Positions 22,019 through 31,280 are shown, counted from the stretch's first letter. The stretch: 64,000 nucleotides of DNA from Pseudomonadales bacterium (GCA_011525295.1 WTGV01000007.1:1-64000); one strand, 5' to 3'. Translations and numbers: made by a program. The notes: generated from the sequence alone by a model not told the origin.

Positions 22019-24025
22019 CTACCACTGACCCGGGAATAACGCTTCGAGCATTTCTTGTTCTTCTTCGGACGCGATGAAAATGTCAATGTCTTTAATCTGT
22101 TTAAGTTTCTCTTTGTCTTCTTTGCTGATGTGCTTTTCTATGCTAGCGAGTTCTTCAGCTGAGAAAGTATTCGTTAATTCATTAACAAATTTCGCAGAAA
22201 GCGCGACCGATGACTTAATTTCCTCAGTCGGAAATTCTTCGAGTGCACTGAGAAAACCGTTTGTGTCCAGAACGGCCCATATAGAAGTGACCTGTTGGTA
22301 GTACGGTACTTGCTGCTCTTCCGATAGATTGTTGGCGAGGTTTAGGGCTTGTTGCGTTTCACCGTTCTCGATCAATGTTGTACCGATCATGGAGTATGCT
22401 TGAAGTCTGCTAGACCCAACGTCTCTCACCTGAGGTAGCAACTCTAGGGCAAGATCTATGTCTCGGGATGCAATCCTGTTCAAGATAGAAGACTCAAACC
22501 CAGCAGCAGGAGCCGAGGAGGATCCTTGCTCACTGATCGGCTGTTCAAGTGCCAGTTGAAAAGCTGCTCTAGGGTCTGTGTTAACTAGTGCATTTGCTAG
22601 TGGGCGAATTAATGCGGAACGTAGAGAATCACTCTCTGGTAGGCTAAACACCCAATCTTTCGCAGCATTGGCATCCTGGTACGACCACTGACGAACAAGG
22701 GTGATCGCAAGTTCTAGTTGAGATTCATAGTCCACGACTTGAAGCACAAATTTAGCTGCATCAGGGGGTGACTTTCTCGCGAGTGTTCTTATTGCAGTAT
22801 CACTAGCGTTTTCTCGATACTCTTGTGGTAGGAGTTCTAAATTGTCAAGTAGATGTCGAGGGTTTTGAGATGCCCATTCTCTTGCCGCGCGGGAAATTAG
22901 TGATAGCCGAAGTCTACTTGCCGGCAATGTCTCCGCCTTTGACAACAGTCCGCGAGGATCTTTCCGAGCCCAGTTATACAAAATATCGCTTTCCTGAATA
23001 ATCTCGTATGCGTCATCGCCGAGATTCATCAGTATGTAGTCAAAAATATCTTCGGGTTCGTCGGTAGACAGGGAACTGAATACATTTGAGAGCGCGTGAG
23101 AGTACATTGAATCTTGTGAAATTGAAGACACAATTTCGTCAAAAACGGTCTTTCCCTCTTTCTCGACCCAAGCTACTGCGACGCGGCTTAGTGCATGTCC
23201 AGTCGTCTTTTGCATACCCTCTTGGTTAGCTAGGTTGACAATCTCGTACCAGGTTTCCTTCGGGTTCTCTACAGGCCCCCTGGAGAGATTTTGAAAATAA
23301 TGGAAAAATGCATAGCTCTCATCCCCAAGTTCTTTTGCGATTTCACGTTGGCGATTTAAGTTTATGTCTTCGCGTGCTTGTAGGATAACCGGCAGATAGT
23401 AAGCACCCACGCCTGTGTCCATTTCTTTGATATGGGCGACCGCGCCCTCCAGATCTGAACTAGCCCAAGCCAGAAGTACATTGGAAATCATGCCCTCGCG
23501 CTGTAAATCGTCTGCAACGCCTCCAAGCCACAACAAATCAAAAGCTGCAATTTCAAAAATCCCACTCTCACGCAGGTCTTCGTCCATTGACCACGCAAAT
23601 TCAAAAGCTTTTTCAGGTGTCGTGATCGAAAGTTTCTGTAAGAGTGCGGATTGCAATTCGTACCGATGAGCTTCGGTTACATCCCATGACGATTCGGTGG
23701 ATTGCTCGAGCCAATTTAAGATTTGATCGTCTGAAAGCACATTGACCCAAGATAAGATTGAAGCCGTTCGATCGAAAGCAAGTTTCGGAAAGACTAAGTC
23801 GTTGACGTTGGAGGGAACCGATTCGCTAGTGACACGACTCATCGAGCTCCTGTTTACTACTGTATCACTTGTTGGTTGTTGTTCTCTCTGCTGCGAGTCC
23901 GATGAAGATTGAGTCTCGGAGGATGAACCATTGTCCTTTAGGAAAACAAGAACACCAATTACACCAAGGACTCCTATTAACAAACCAGCCAAGAGGATCA
24001 GAGCGCGCGAAACTAAACTTTGCAT
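22019..24025 (-). CDS. solenoid-repeat membrane-anchored protein, paralog D
   Basis: I chose ATG at 24025 because the resulting start (MQSLVSRALILLAGLLIGV) aligns with paralog B; an 11-residue longer reading has no support. The 668-residue protein has an N-terminal anchor, a polar linker, the family N-terminal module, the NPKETWYEIVNLAN box, repeats such as SPPDAAKFVLQV and NTDPRAAFQLALEQP, and the long acidic tail that B also has. It carries about 30 extra residues around FEIAAFDLLWLGG that B lacks. DNA similarity to B is visible by eye over long stretches, so it is a duplicate of B. Function unknown. Confidence 0.85.
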   Translation of the reverse strand: MQSLVSRALILLAGLLIGVLGVIGVLVFLKDNGSSSETQSSSDSQQREQQPTSDTVVNRSSMSRVTSESVPSNVNDLVFPKLAFDRTASILSWVNVLSDDQILNWLEQSTESSWDVTEAHRYELQSALLQKLSITTPEKAFEFAWSMDEDLRESGIFEIAAFDLLWLGGVADDLQREGMISNVLLAWASSDLEGAVAHIKEMDTGVGAYYLPVILQAREDINLNRQREIAKELGDESYAFFHYFQNLSRGPVENPKETWYEIVNLANQEGMQKTTGHALSRVAVAWVEKEGKTVFDEIVSSISQDSMYSHALSNVFSSLSTDEPEDIFDYILMNLGDDAYEIIQESDILYNWARKDPRGLLSKAETLPASRLRLSLISRAAREWASQNPRHLLDNLELLPQEYRENASDTAIRTLARKSPPDAAKFVLQVVDYESQLELAITLVRQWSYQDANAAKDWVFSLPESDSLRSALIRPLANALVNTDPRAAFQLALEQPISEQGSSSAPAAGFESSILNRIASRDIDLALELLPQVRDVGSSRLQAYSMIGTTLIENGETQQALNLANNLSEEQQVPYYQQVTSIWAVLDTNGFLSALEEFPTEEIKSSVALSAKFVNELTNTFSAEELASIEKHISKEDKEKLKQIKDIDIFIASEEEQEMLEALFPGQW

Positions 24026-24333
24026 GGAACGACAAACTGAATTTCTGTAAGACCGCAAGAATTATATGGGGAGGTCACGGGTTAATCCGTCTTCTCGTTC
24101 TCCATGTAATATCTACAAACAACAAGTAATCTCACTCAACGAGGGAGGAATAAAACAATTCGAAGGACCTGCGAGAAACTTCAGTTTGGATGGTCCAACA
24201 GAACTCTTGGACTTTGGAATTGAACGCCACAAACTAGGTACTCGCTACCACTGATAAATGATCGATTCGTTACGAGTATTAATTACTCGCTAATAAGCGC
24301 AGATGGCTATCCTGTTTACTCCGTTAATTTAAG
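24026..24333. other. intergenic region between paralog D and the EamA gene
   Basis: Besides the paralog D promoter this 308-bp gap shows no recognisable gene. Only short frames without protein-like composition are open in it. Confidence 0.4.
24061..24066 (-). promoter_or_regulatory. -10 box of paralog D
   Basis: Minus-strand TATAAT is 36 bp before the start of D and matches the site upstream of B, including a flanking AAGACCG-type stretch. No clear -35 was seen. Confidence 0.5.
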
Positions 24334-25224
24334 CTAGGGAATTCGTTTTTCGAAGCGAAGATACATGATCAAGATACCTAGCATTAACGTGGCTAGACCC
24401 AAGATTGTTACTAGGGGTACTTCTTCGCCAAGTACATTGTGGATTAGAAATAGTGATAACGCTGGACTAAAGTAAGCAATCGGGGTGATCAGACTAACCT
24501 GAGTAGCAGTCTTTAGAGCTTGCTGCCAGAGCAGAAAGGCAAATCCCATTTCAGCAACTCCAAGCCACAAGCCGAACCCTAAATTTACAAGATTGAATGT
24601 CGGTAAGGTGTCGAAAAGTAGACAGAATATCGCAGCACAAGGCGTTGCAGTAGCAAATGCAATGAGTAAGAGTGTCACTGCGTCTTCAGAATATCGTACC
24701 GTGAGAATCCAGTAAGCCCCCCAAATTAAAGCGCTTCCTAAGGCTAATGCTACCCCAAGTCGATCGAAAGAAAAGTCTGTGAGAGATCCTTGCGTAATCA
24801 GTACGACAACGCCTAAATACCCGATAATCAATCCCAACCAAATTCGTGGTGTAGGTCGCTGTTTGAGAATTGGTATCGCGAGTATCGCGGTGACGATCGC
24901 GTGCGTGTAATTTAGTGGTTGTGCAATCTGTGCAGGTAATCTGTCATAGGCGGCGAATAGGACTAAGTAATACAAAAACGGATTGATCAGTCCAAGGAGT
25001 GCTCCAAGGCTAACGGTTTTCCATGTCAGTTTCTTGATTCCCGTAAAACATGCAACTACGGAAAGGAACACGAAAGAAACCAAGGTGCTCGCGAACAATA
25101 GTTGAGGGACTGAAAGATGTTGTAGCCCCAACTTAAAGCCTGTGGCCACTGTCGACCAACAGAGTACCACCGCAACCGCTAGTGAGATCGCGATCAGATC
25201 ATTACGCGGCAACTTTGAAAACAT
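24334..25224 (-). CDS. EamA/DMT-family transporter
   Basis: The 296-residue protein is hydrophobic throughout, with about ten transmembrane segments arranged as two EamA-like halves, and fits the drug/metabolite transporter superfamily in length. Motif-like stretches include ILKQRPTPRIWLGLIIGYLG at the join between halves and PIAYFSPALSLFL in the second half. The family exports amino acids or other metabolites; the substrate cannot be inferred here. It is transcribed away from the peroxiredoxin across a 101-bp divergent region that contains a repeated site. It interrupts the solenoid cluster but shows no relation to it. Confidence 0.85.
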   Translation of the reverse strand: MFSKLPRNDLIAISLAVAVVLCWSTVATGFKLGLQHLSVPQLLFASTLVSFVFLSVVACFTGIKKLTWKTVSLGALLGLINPFLYYLVLFAAYDRLPAQIAQPLNYTHAIVTAILAIPILKQRPTPRIWLGLIIGYLGVVVLITQGSLTDFSFDRLGVALALGSALIWGAYWILTVRYSEDAVTLLLIAFATATPCAAIFCLLFDTLPTFNLVNLGFGLWLGVAEMGFAFLLWQQALKTATQVSLITPIAYFSPALSLFLIHNVLGEEVPLVTILGLATLMLGILIMYLRFEKRIP

Positions 25225-25260
25225 TGAACTTCAGTCAGTATCGAACTTTTATCTAGTGCG

Positions 25261-25296
25261 ACAATTTCGCGTTCTAGTAACTACAATTTCGCGTTC
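25261..25296. promoter_or_regulatory. 14-bp direct repeat in the divergent promoter region
   Basis: ACAATTTCGCGTTC occurs exactly twice, at 25261-25274 and 25283-25296, a 22-bp offset (about two helical turns). It lies between the divergent EamA and peroxiredoxin starts and may be a tandem operator. The binding protein is unknown. Confidence 0.4.
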
Positions 25297-25325
25297 AGAA
25301 ATCGAACGAACTTGGTGAGGAAATT

Positions 25326-25805
25326 ATGTCAATTCAGGAAGGTGATCGGTTGCCCAATGCTACGTTTCGCATTATGCAGGATGGAAGACCTGCGAAAGTT
25401 GCCGTCAATGAAATCGTAAGCGGCAAAAAAGTCGTAATTTTCGCAGTTCCAGGTGCGTTTACGCCGACCTGTTCCGAACAGCATTTACCAGGCTTTGTTC
25501 GTCATGCCGAAGCGATTAAAGCTAAAGGCATAGATGAAATAGTCTGCGTGGCTGTTAACGACGTCTTTGTCATGGATGCTTGGGGACGTGAGCAAGATGC
25601 CGATGACATCGTTATGGCTAGCGATGGCAACGGAGAATTTACTCAAGCTATTGGACTTGTACTTGACGGTTCGTCACTCGGACTGGGAAGTCGCTCGGAA
25701 CGCTACGCAATGATTGTCGAAGACGGAACGGTGACCAAGCTCGCGGTGGAGGGTCCAGGTAAATTTGAGGTCAGCAACGCCGAGAGTATTCTCGACGCGC
25801 TATAA
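25326..25805 (+). CDS. peroxiredoxin (Prx5-like)
   Basis: The 159-residue protein is a thiol peroxidase that reduces hydrogen peroxide and organic hydroperoxides in the cytoplasm. The peroxidatic site is PGAFTPTCS with C49, and the Prx5-like segment GLGSRSERYAMIVEDG follows. Length fits the family. The second cysteine (C74) sits in a strand (DEIVCVAVND), as in single-protein Prx5 enzymes that use external reductants. A GTGAGGA Shine-Dalgarno sits before the ATG, and a 14-bp direct repeat lies 30-65 bp upstream. Confidence 0.95.
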   Translation: MSIQEGDRLPNATFRIMQDGRPAKVAVNEIVSGKKVVIFAVPGAFTPTCSEQHLPGFVRHAEAIKAKGIDEIVCVAVNDVFVMDAWGREQDADDIVMASDGNGEFTQAIGLVLDGSSLGLGSRSERYAMIVEDGTVTKLAVEGPGKFEVSNAESILDAL

Positions 25806-25825
25806 ATTGATTCGAACGTACGAGT

Positions 25826-26548
25826 TTAGTACTTTTCGCCAAATTTTTCGTCAGCTGCTTTCATAGCAGTCTTTATAGATGACATGGACCTAATCCACGG
25901 TGTCTTGTCACCAAGTTCGCCCTCAACACTTTTCACTGCTCTTTCTGCTCGGCGTTTGTTCTCGTAGATTCCAAGCAATATGTTGAAGTAAGCTTTTTCG
26001 TTAGCTAGAACTCGAACACCTCTTAGCTCGCGTAAGTTCGTTTGCTCAGAAACATACTCTATCGCTTTTTCTTTCGAAGCGAAAGCCGCAAGTTGAACCA
26101 CGTAGAAGTCATCTGGAAGGTCCTGAATGCGCGTTTCGGTTTCGGGTTCATAAGCGAGCCATAGGTAGTCAGGAAGATCTTCTTCTTCCTCCTCTGGCTC
26201 ACTGTCGGCAGACCCTGTAGCCTGTGAAGGCGGAGGAGCTAACGCCGTTACTGTTGGTGTGGTTACTGACTGCGATCGCGGTTTAGAAGTTTGCGTAGTC
26301 GGTGTCGGTCCAACTAAAGAGAGCGTGTGTGTAGATCCGTCGTTTCCGCCGACGGCAGCTACGAGCTGCTCGTTGCTTACACCACCTTCGACTTCTTCAC
26401 AGTCCCATTCACCGTTTTCGTAAACTTCGGTACAGTCCCACTGTTCGTCGGCGACGGTTTCGTTGGATTGGTTTGACTGAAACAATGAAGAACAGCCAGA
26501 GAGGGCGAGTGTAGTAAGAGGGATAGCAATCCATTGCCATGATTTCAT
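25826..26548 (-). CDS. SPOR-domain lipoprotein
   Basis: The 240-residue protein starts with a lipoprotein signal (LALSGC, lipidated C19). A region with two WDC motifs (C39 and C50, WDCTEV and WDCEEV) and a Pro/Thr linker follow. A C-terminal SPOR domain (about 157-230) runs from DFYVVQLAAFASKEKAIEYV to the IYENKRRAERAVKSVEGEL stretch. SPOR domains bind glycan strands lacking stem peptides at division sites. It sits between the two halves of the solenoid cluster, which raises but does not prove a link with the cell envelope. Exact function unknown. Confidence 0.85.
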   Translation of the reverse strand: MKSWQWIAIPLTTLALSGCSSLFQSNQSNETVADEQWDCTEVYENGEWDCEEVEGGVSNEQLVAAVGGNDGSTHTLSLVGPTPTTQTSKPRSQSVTTPTVTALAPPPSQATGSADSEPEEEEEDLPDYLWLAYEPETETRIQDLPDDFYVVQLAAFASKEKAIEYVSEQTNLRELRGVRVLANEKAYFNILLGIYENKRRAERAVKSVEGELGDKTPWIRSMSSIKTAMKAADEKFGEKY

Positions 26549-27059
26549 AACGTAATCCTCAAAACATCCTTGTTTGATTTAATGAATGGGTCTCAAGTCA
26601 AGGACTCAATCCATTCAATCGATAATTGTACTCCTAATTAGGAATTGTGTCGAATATTCCGAAAGTCTAAACGACCTATCTAACCACCTCTGGGCCTGGT
26701 GAAAGAGACAAGCCGGGGAGAATTCATCGATATTACGAGCCAGTTTATGTCTTGCTCATGGACGAGGAATTCGCTCCTTGACTCTATAGTTAGTCTTCGA
26801 GAAAACAACTGTTCAAACAAACTATGCGAAGCTATCGAAGCGTACCACTCCGTCCCGTTTGATTTGTGAATGTCCGACCAATTGTCAGTGATCGACTCTG
26901 TGTGTGAGTCTACTTCTTCGATTACTTTAATTTGGTTTCCAAGGCACTCGGTGTATTGAGTCGAAGATGAAAATCGTAGAACACTTCTGTCGCTCGTCTA
27001 AGACGGGTACAATAGATAAACCACACGCGAATTTCAGTTTGTGATAGAGGTTTGAACTG
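26549..27059. other. intergenic region between the SPOR gene and paralog E
   Basis: No gene was recognised in this 511-bp gap. It contains a 12-bp perfect palindrome TCCTAATTAGGA (26632-26643), and TACAAT at 27008-27013 as a possible -10 for paralog E. The gap is a divergent promoter region. Confidence 0.4.
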
Positions 27060-28883
27060 ATGAACGAAACCACCCCAAAAACTAATCGTCACGGTGGTGT
27101 CACCTCCTCCTTCTTCCAAGGAGCTCTCGTAGGGGCAGTCGTTCTGGGGACCATCGCACTTGCTTATATATTCCTACCAGGCCTCTTTAACAACGCTACC
27201 GACGACACATCGACCATAAATACGGAAGATGGACTCGTGTCCAACGCACTCAATTCAACGTCGTATAGCGATACATCGCCAGGTTCAGCCGCTGATATTA
27301 CGAGTCTACGTGAGTTCAAGAGCGATTTTGCGAGATCTGTGGCTCTCTTAAAGATGCTGGAGCACTCGAACGAATCGCAAGTGCTTGAACTGCTGGAACA
27401 ATCTAAGTCCATCGCGAGTCCCGATCGCAGATTGTCTACTCAAAGCTATATTTTGCGAAGATTTGCGATCATAGATCCGGTCAAAGCAATAACTCAAGCT
27501 ACCGAAGTCGTTTGGAATCGTCGCGCGCCTCTTGTGAATGCGATCTTTAGCGAGTGGGTGCAATTGGATTTCGAAGCAGCTGTCGAACACGCTAGGGGTC
27601 TAATTGATTCAGATCAGCGAGTTGCCTTGGAGGCCATCTTGAAATTGAGAGTTGATCGGTCCGATCAGCAAATCGTCGAATTGGCGCGGGAATTCGGGCA
27701 TGAATCCCTTGCATTGGATGTGCTGGAACAGGCTCACGTCGCCAGTGCCATGGATGATCCAGAAGCTGCTTGGAACGCAATACTCAACGATAGTAGAACG
27801 GACGTCGAGCAGAACGAAGCTTTAAGAGATATCCTAGAAGTGTGGGTAATGCAATATGGGGCAGACGTTGTTTCTCAAATCGAAGAATCAATATCGCATA
27901 TTGATCACCCTGGCGGTATTTTGTACAGCGCACTTAATTTTCTAACGGAGAATGCACCACAAGACACTTTCGAATTGGCGCGAAATTTGGGGGACCACAT
28001 GAGAGCGATCGCTTTGGAAGATGTCACTTTGAAGTGGGGGGACTTCGACCCTCGAGCCGCTTTGCATGCCGTTTCCACAGTTGACGACGGAGCGTTGAGA
28101 AACCATCTATCGAATTACCTAACTGGCTCTTGGGCGGCTCTGAATCCCCGAGAACTTTTAGAAAACTTGACGGAATTTCCTGAAAATGTGCGCCGTAGAG
28201 CTCGTGGATCAGCATTATCTAGTATCGCACGAGAGTCACCTCAAGAAGCAGCCCAACTAATGCTCGAAATGCCAAACGGGATCAACGACTACAGTTGGAG
28301 TGTAATCGGGATTTGGTCGCGGCAAGATGCTGTTGGCGCTCTCGGATGGATTCTCTCTCGACCTCAAGAGGAGCAACAAAAACTTTTACGTGGAGTTTTG
28401 TACGATGTTGTACAGGAGGACCCTCAACGTGCACTCGAGACTGCATTGAGTGTGCCGATTACTGGAGGTTCTCGGGGGCTCGAACAAATGGTGATAAACA
28501 TAGTTGCTCAATCGGATGTAGACCAAGCGATTGCCATGCTTCCGAGCGTGCGAGATGACGCAAATACCAAAACATTCTCCTACGTGGACGTTTCCAGAGT
28601 TCTCGTCGAACGTAACGAGCCTTTTCGAGCTCTTAATTTAGGGCTCGAACTTCCAGAACCTCTACAACTTAACTTCTTCCTCAATTTCTTTAGTCAATGG
28701 CGTTACTCAGACATCGTGGGCATGTACGAGTCCTTAGAAAAACTACCCTCAGCGAAGTTGAAGTCTGACGCGGCGAAAGAGATTCTATCCTATAGAGTTT
28801 TAAGTGACTATAGACCTCACCGCTATTTCTCAGATGAACAACTCCAAGAAATCGAACTCTACCTCTTGGACGATACGGACTAG
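27060..28883 (+). CDS. solenoid-repeat membrane-anchored protein, paralog E
   Basis: The 607-residue protein has an N-terminal anchor (about residues 20-40) and a Thr/Ser/Asp-rich linker. Repeats include WGDFDPRAALHAVSTV, SPQEAAQLMLEMPNG and EDPQRALETALSVP. The central box is DDPEAAW at 232-238, a variant of the NPKExW box in the other members. The N-terminal module is more similar to F than to A-D, and the tail FSDEQLQEIELYLLDDTD keeps the family end. Its start is behind a GAGG Shine-Dalgarno. It forms a two-gene unit with F. Function unknown. Confidence 0.85.
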   Translation: MNETTPKTNRHGGVTSSFFQGALVGAVVLGTIALAYIFLPGLFNNATDDTSTINTEDGLVSNALNSTSYSDTSPGSAADITSLREFKSDFARSVALLKMLEHSNESQVLELLEQSKSIASPDRRLSTQSYILRRFAIIDPVKAITQATEVVWNRRAPLVNAIFSEWVQLDFEAAVEHARGLIDSDQRVALEAILKLRVDRSDQQIVELAREFGHESLALDVLEQAHVASAMDDPEAAWNAILNDSRTDVEQNEALRDILEVWVMQYGADVVSQIEESISHIDHPGGILYSALNFLTENAPQDTFELARNLGDHMRAIALEDVTLKWGDFDPRAALHAVSTVDDGALRNHLSNYLTGSWAALNPRELLENLTEFPENVRRRARGSALSSIARESPQEAAQLMLEMPNGINDYSWSVIGIWSRQDAVGALGWILSRPQEEQQKLLRGVLYDVVQEDPQRALETALSVPITGGSRGLEQMVINIVAQSDVDQAIAMLPSVRDDANTKTFSYVDVSRVLVERNEPFRALNLGLELPEPLQLNFFLNFFSQWRYSDIVGMYESLEKLPSAKLKSDAAKEILSYRVLSDYRPHRYFSDEQLQEIELYLLDDTD

Positions 28884-28893
28884 TGATTTGACA

Positions 28894-30804
28894 ATGAATA
28901 TTGCTAACACCAAGGTTCTTAATGTTCCCTTCATTGCAGGAGCAGCACTAATTACGTTTCTCGGCGGCGCGGGGTTGATTGTCTTATTGTTGTTTACTGG
29001 CAATAAAGAGTCCAATTCTGAAACGCTATCTTCCCAAAACCAATCTGCGGTGCAGAGTCAAGTGTCGTCAATTGACGACTCGAAACATGACGACGACAGG
29101 TCCGAACTAACTATCGATAGCATTGACGACCTGTCTCAGTTCCCTTCCTACTTCTCGAGATCTGTTGTACTGGGGAAATTCTTGAGTGGAGCAAATTTTC
29201 AACAAGTTCTGAGTCTGCTCCATGAGTCGAAGCAATTCTCCGACATCGCGCTTAGACAATCGACGCAAGTGGAGATATTTCGAAGACTCGCTTCGCTAGA
29301 TCCAGAGCTAGCGCTCTCTCATACTCATGAGTTTCTACGAACTCAACGTAAACTGTACCAGTCGGTCATCTTTCAAGAGTGGTCTTCTACGGACGTCAAT
29401 TCGGTGGTGATGTACACGGAGCAAAATCTACAGGATCTTGAGTGGGACACGAGAATGATGATCTTACACTCGATACTGGATTCTGGAAGTGCACTCTCCG
29501 AAGAAGTTAAACGGGACATCGCAAGACGGTTCGATCTGGAAACCTACTTCGACTCACTAGGTGCGAGAGCTCGAAGACTTGCAATGCTTGAAAACCCTAA
29601 GGAACATTGGAGTCTATTGCTAGGGGACTCACTTAATGATCACGAACAGATCGAAGATTTAGTAATGTTAGCTCACGCAATGATTGAGAACAACGGGTTT
29701 GATGACTTTAGGACATTGCACCAGAAACTAGCAGACCGACACCTTCGAAACGAAGTCCTAACTGAAGTGCTTCTTGCTCGTGGACGAACTGTTGGCTATG
29801 AATCCGCGTTCAACGACGCTGTGTTGTTGCTAGACGACACAAATCGTTCAATCGTCTTTGACGTCGCCGACCGCTGGTTTAATCAGGATGCAGAGGCAAC
29901 GTTTGAAGCCCTATCCCATTTAGAAGATGAAGGATTGCGCGATGACTTGTTTGAAACCACAGCACTGTACTTGGCGGACTGGAAACCACGACGCGCAATT
30001 GAACTACTTAAATCGTTCCCTGAATCGATAAGAGGAGTAGTTGTTTATTCAGCCTTGTTCAATTTATCCACAGAAGATCCTATAGAAACGGCCAAGAACC
30101 TTTCCAAGATCACCCAATACCAAGAAAGCCAAGAAGAAGTCCCAAAATATGCACGGGATGCTCCTGACCGAATTCATAACGTCGCTCATAATCTCTTTCG
30201 CGCTTGGGCAGAATTTGATGCTTTGGCAGCGTTCGAGTGGTTGCTCACCGACCCGATAGTTGCCCATATACATGACGAAATGCATTTTGAGATTGAAGAA
30301 GCAGTGACCGCTGATAACGCAGAAGCGTTGATTGAAATTGCGTTGAAGCAACCAGACGATGCGTCAAACGAAGATTTTGAAGGAGTAATTCTGAGCAAGC
30401 TCGCTTCAATTGATTTCGACAAAGCAAAAGATTTGCTTCCTAAGATGCGTGAAGGGCCTGCTCGTGTTTTGGGTTATGCGACCATTGGTGCTGTTTTTTT
30501 CTCCCGTGATAACGACCCGGAAAAATCGATAGAGTTTGGCAAGCAATTGCCACTGTCAGAGCAAGCTGAATACTATCTCCAGCTCGCGGGACACTGGGCT
30601 GCGCATGACTCAGCAGAGACCTTAGCGAATCTTGACCTTCTCCCTTCTGCTGAAGCACAAGCCCGCGCGGCGTCAGCACTCATTGGTTGGCATAATAATT
30701 GGAGACAGGATTTGTCGGAAGAACAATTAGAGCACCTTAAGTCTTACCTGCCCGAAGAAGCAGAGGGCAGTAACGTTAAAGTGATTAGATCAAGTACTGA
30801 CTGA
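28894..30804 (+). CDS. solenoid-repeat membrane-anchored protein, paralog F
   Basis: The ATG at 28894 gives MNIANTKVLNVPFIAGAALI, a clean membrane anchor; the longer reading from 28804 overlaps the end of paralog E and is not supported. The 636-residue protein carries the family N-terminal module (FSRSVVLGKFLSGANFQQVL), the NPKEHW box, and helical repeats, and ends in LSEEQLEHLKSYLPEEAEG. It sits 10 bp after E and most likely shares its mRNA. Together E and F make the third pair of the family, on the opposite strand from the other four. Function unknown. Confidence 0.85.
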   Translation: MNIANTKVLNVPFIAGAALITFLGGAGLIVLLLFTGNKESNSETLSSQNQSAVQSQVSSIDDSKHDDDRSELTIDSIDDLSQFPSYFSRSVVLGKFLSGANFQQVLSLLHESKQFSDIALRQSTQVEIFRRLASLDPELALSHTHEFLRTQRKLYQSVIFQEWSSTDVNSVVMYTEQNLQDLEWDTRMMILHSILDSGSALSEEVKRDIARRFDLETYFDSLGARARRLAMLENPKEHWSLLLGDSLNDHEQIEDLVMLAHAMIENNGFDDFRTLHQKLADRHLRNEVLTEVLLARGRTVGYESAFNDAVLLLDDTNRSIVFDVADRWFNQDAEATFEALSHLEDEGLRDDLFETTALYLADWKPRRAIELLKSFPESIRGVVVYSALFNLSTEDPIETAKNLSKITQYQESQEEVPKYARDAPDRIHNVAHNLFRAWAEFDALAAFEWLLTDPIVAHIHDEMHFEIEEAVTADNAEALIEIALKQPDDASNEDFEGVILSKLASIDFDKAKDLLPKMREGPARVLGYATIGAVFFSRDNDPEKSIEFGKQLPLSEQAEYYLQLAGHWAAHDSAETLANLDLLPSAEAQARAASALIGWHNNWRQDLSEEQLEHLKSYLPEEAEGSNVKVIRSSTD

Positions 30805-30884
30805 TTTCATTAGTTCCTCTGAGTTACCTCAAATTTTTGCTCTAGCTTCGGGTATGTAAATGAGCTTGCTCTAGTTTCGATTAG

Positions 30885-31040
30885 CTAGTTTTTGGACACA
30901 CCCACCTGGTGGTAGGTAGTGGTCTTAGTTCCAATTAGAGTAACAACGTCTCCAGTCTCCAAATCGGGGCGACTTAAGAAGAACTTTGGTTGAATTCCTG
31001 TTTCAATGTTTGTGCACCAAGGAAAATTTGGATTCAACAC
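30885..31040 (-). CDS. possible small protein or gene remnant
   Basis: GTG at 31040 opens a 51-codon minus-strand frame ending at TAG (30885). The reading VLNPNFPWCTNIETGIQPKF continues into a charged, beta-like stretch (SRPDLETGDVVTLIGTK) with protein-like composition and no stop. It has no clear ribosome site and no recognised family, so it could be the 3' remnant of a lost gene or a chance frame. Confidence 0.25.
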   Translation of the reverse strand: MLNPNFPWCTNIETGIQPKFFLSRPDLETGDVVTLIGTKTTTYHQVGVSKN

Positions 31041-31280
31041 AGCGCGAAGAATAGCAATGACAATCCCAAATCACGTTGGACGATTGTGCATGCTGAGCGC
31101 AACGAATGTATAACTTAGTTGTCCAAACAGTTATTAGAACACCAGCTTTGGTCGGGAAATTCTCGAATTTTCTATATCATATCACGCGACCAAGTGTTCC
31201 ACACTAATGAGTCATCTTTTTTTTTTGATTACCGGTGCTTGTTCACGGCGAAGGAACATTTCTAGATATTCGACGCACTT

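Noticed and set aside
24059..24333. Possible gene remnant upstream of paralog D
   Set aside because: Only short frames; no similarity to paralogs seen.
26632..26643. 12-bp palindrome TCCTAATTAGGA as an operator
   Set aside because: A single AT-rich palindrome in an unoccupied gap; too weak for a claim alone.
15649..30804. TPR, Sel1 or HEAT repeat identification for the solenoid family
   Set aside because: The W-x3-DP-x2-A signature and spacing do not fit these standard consensus sequences.
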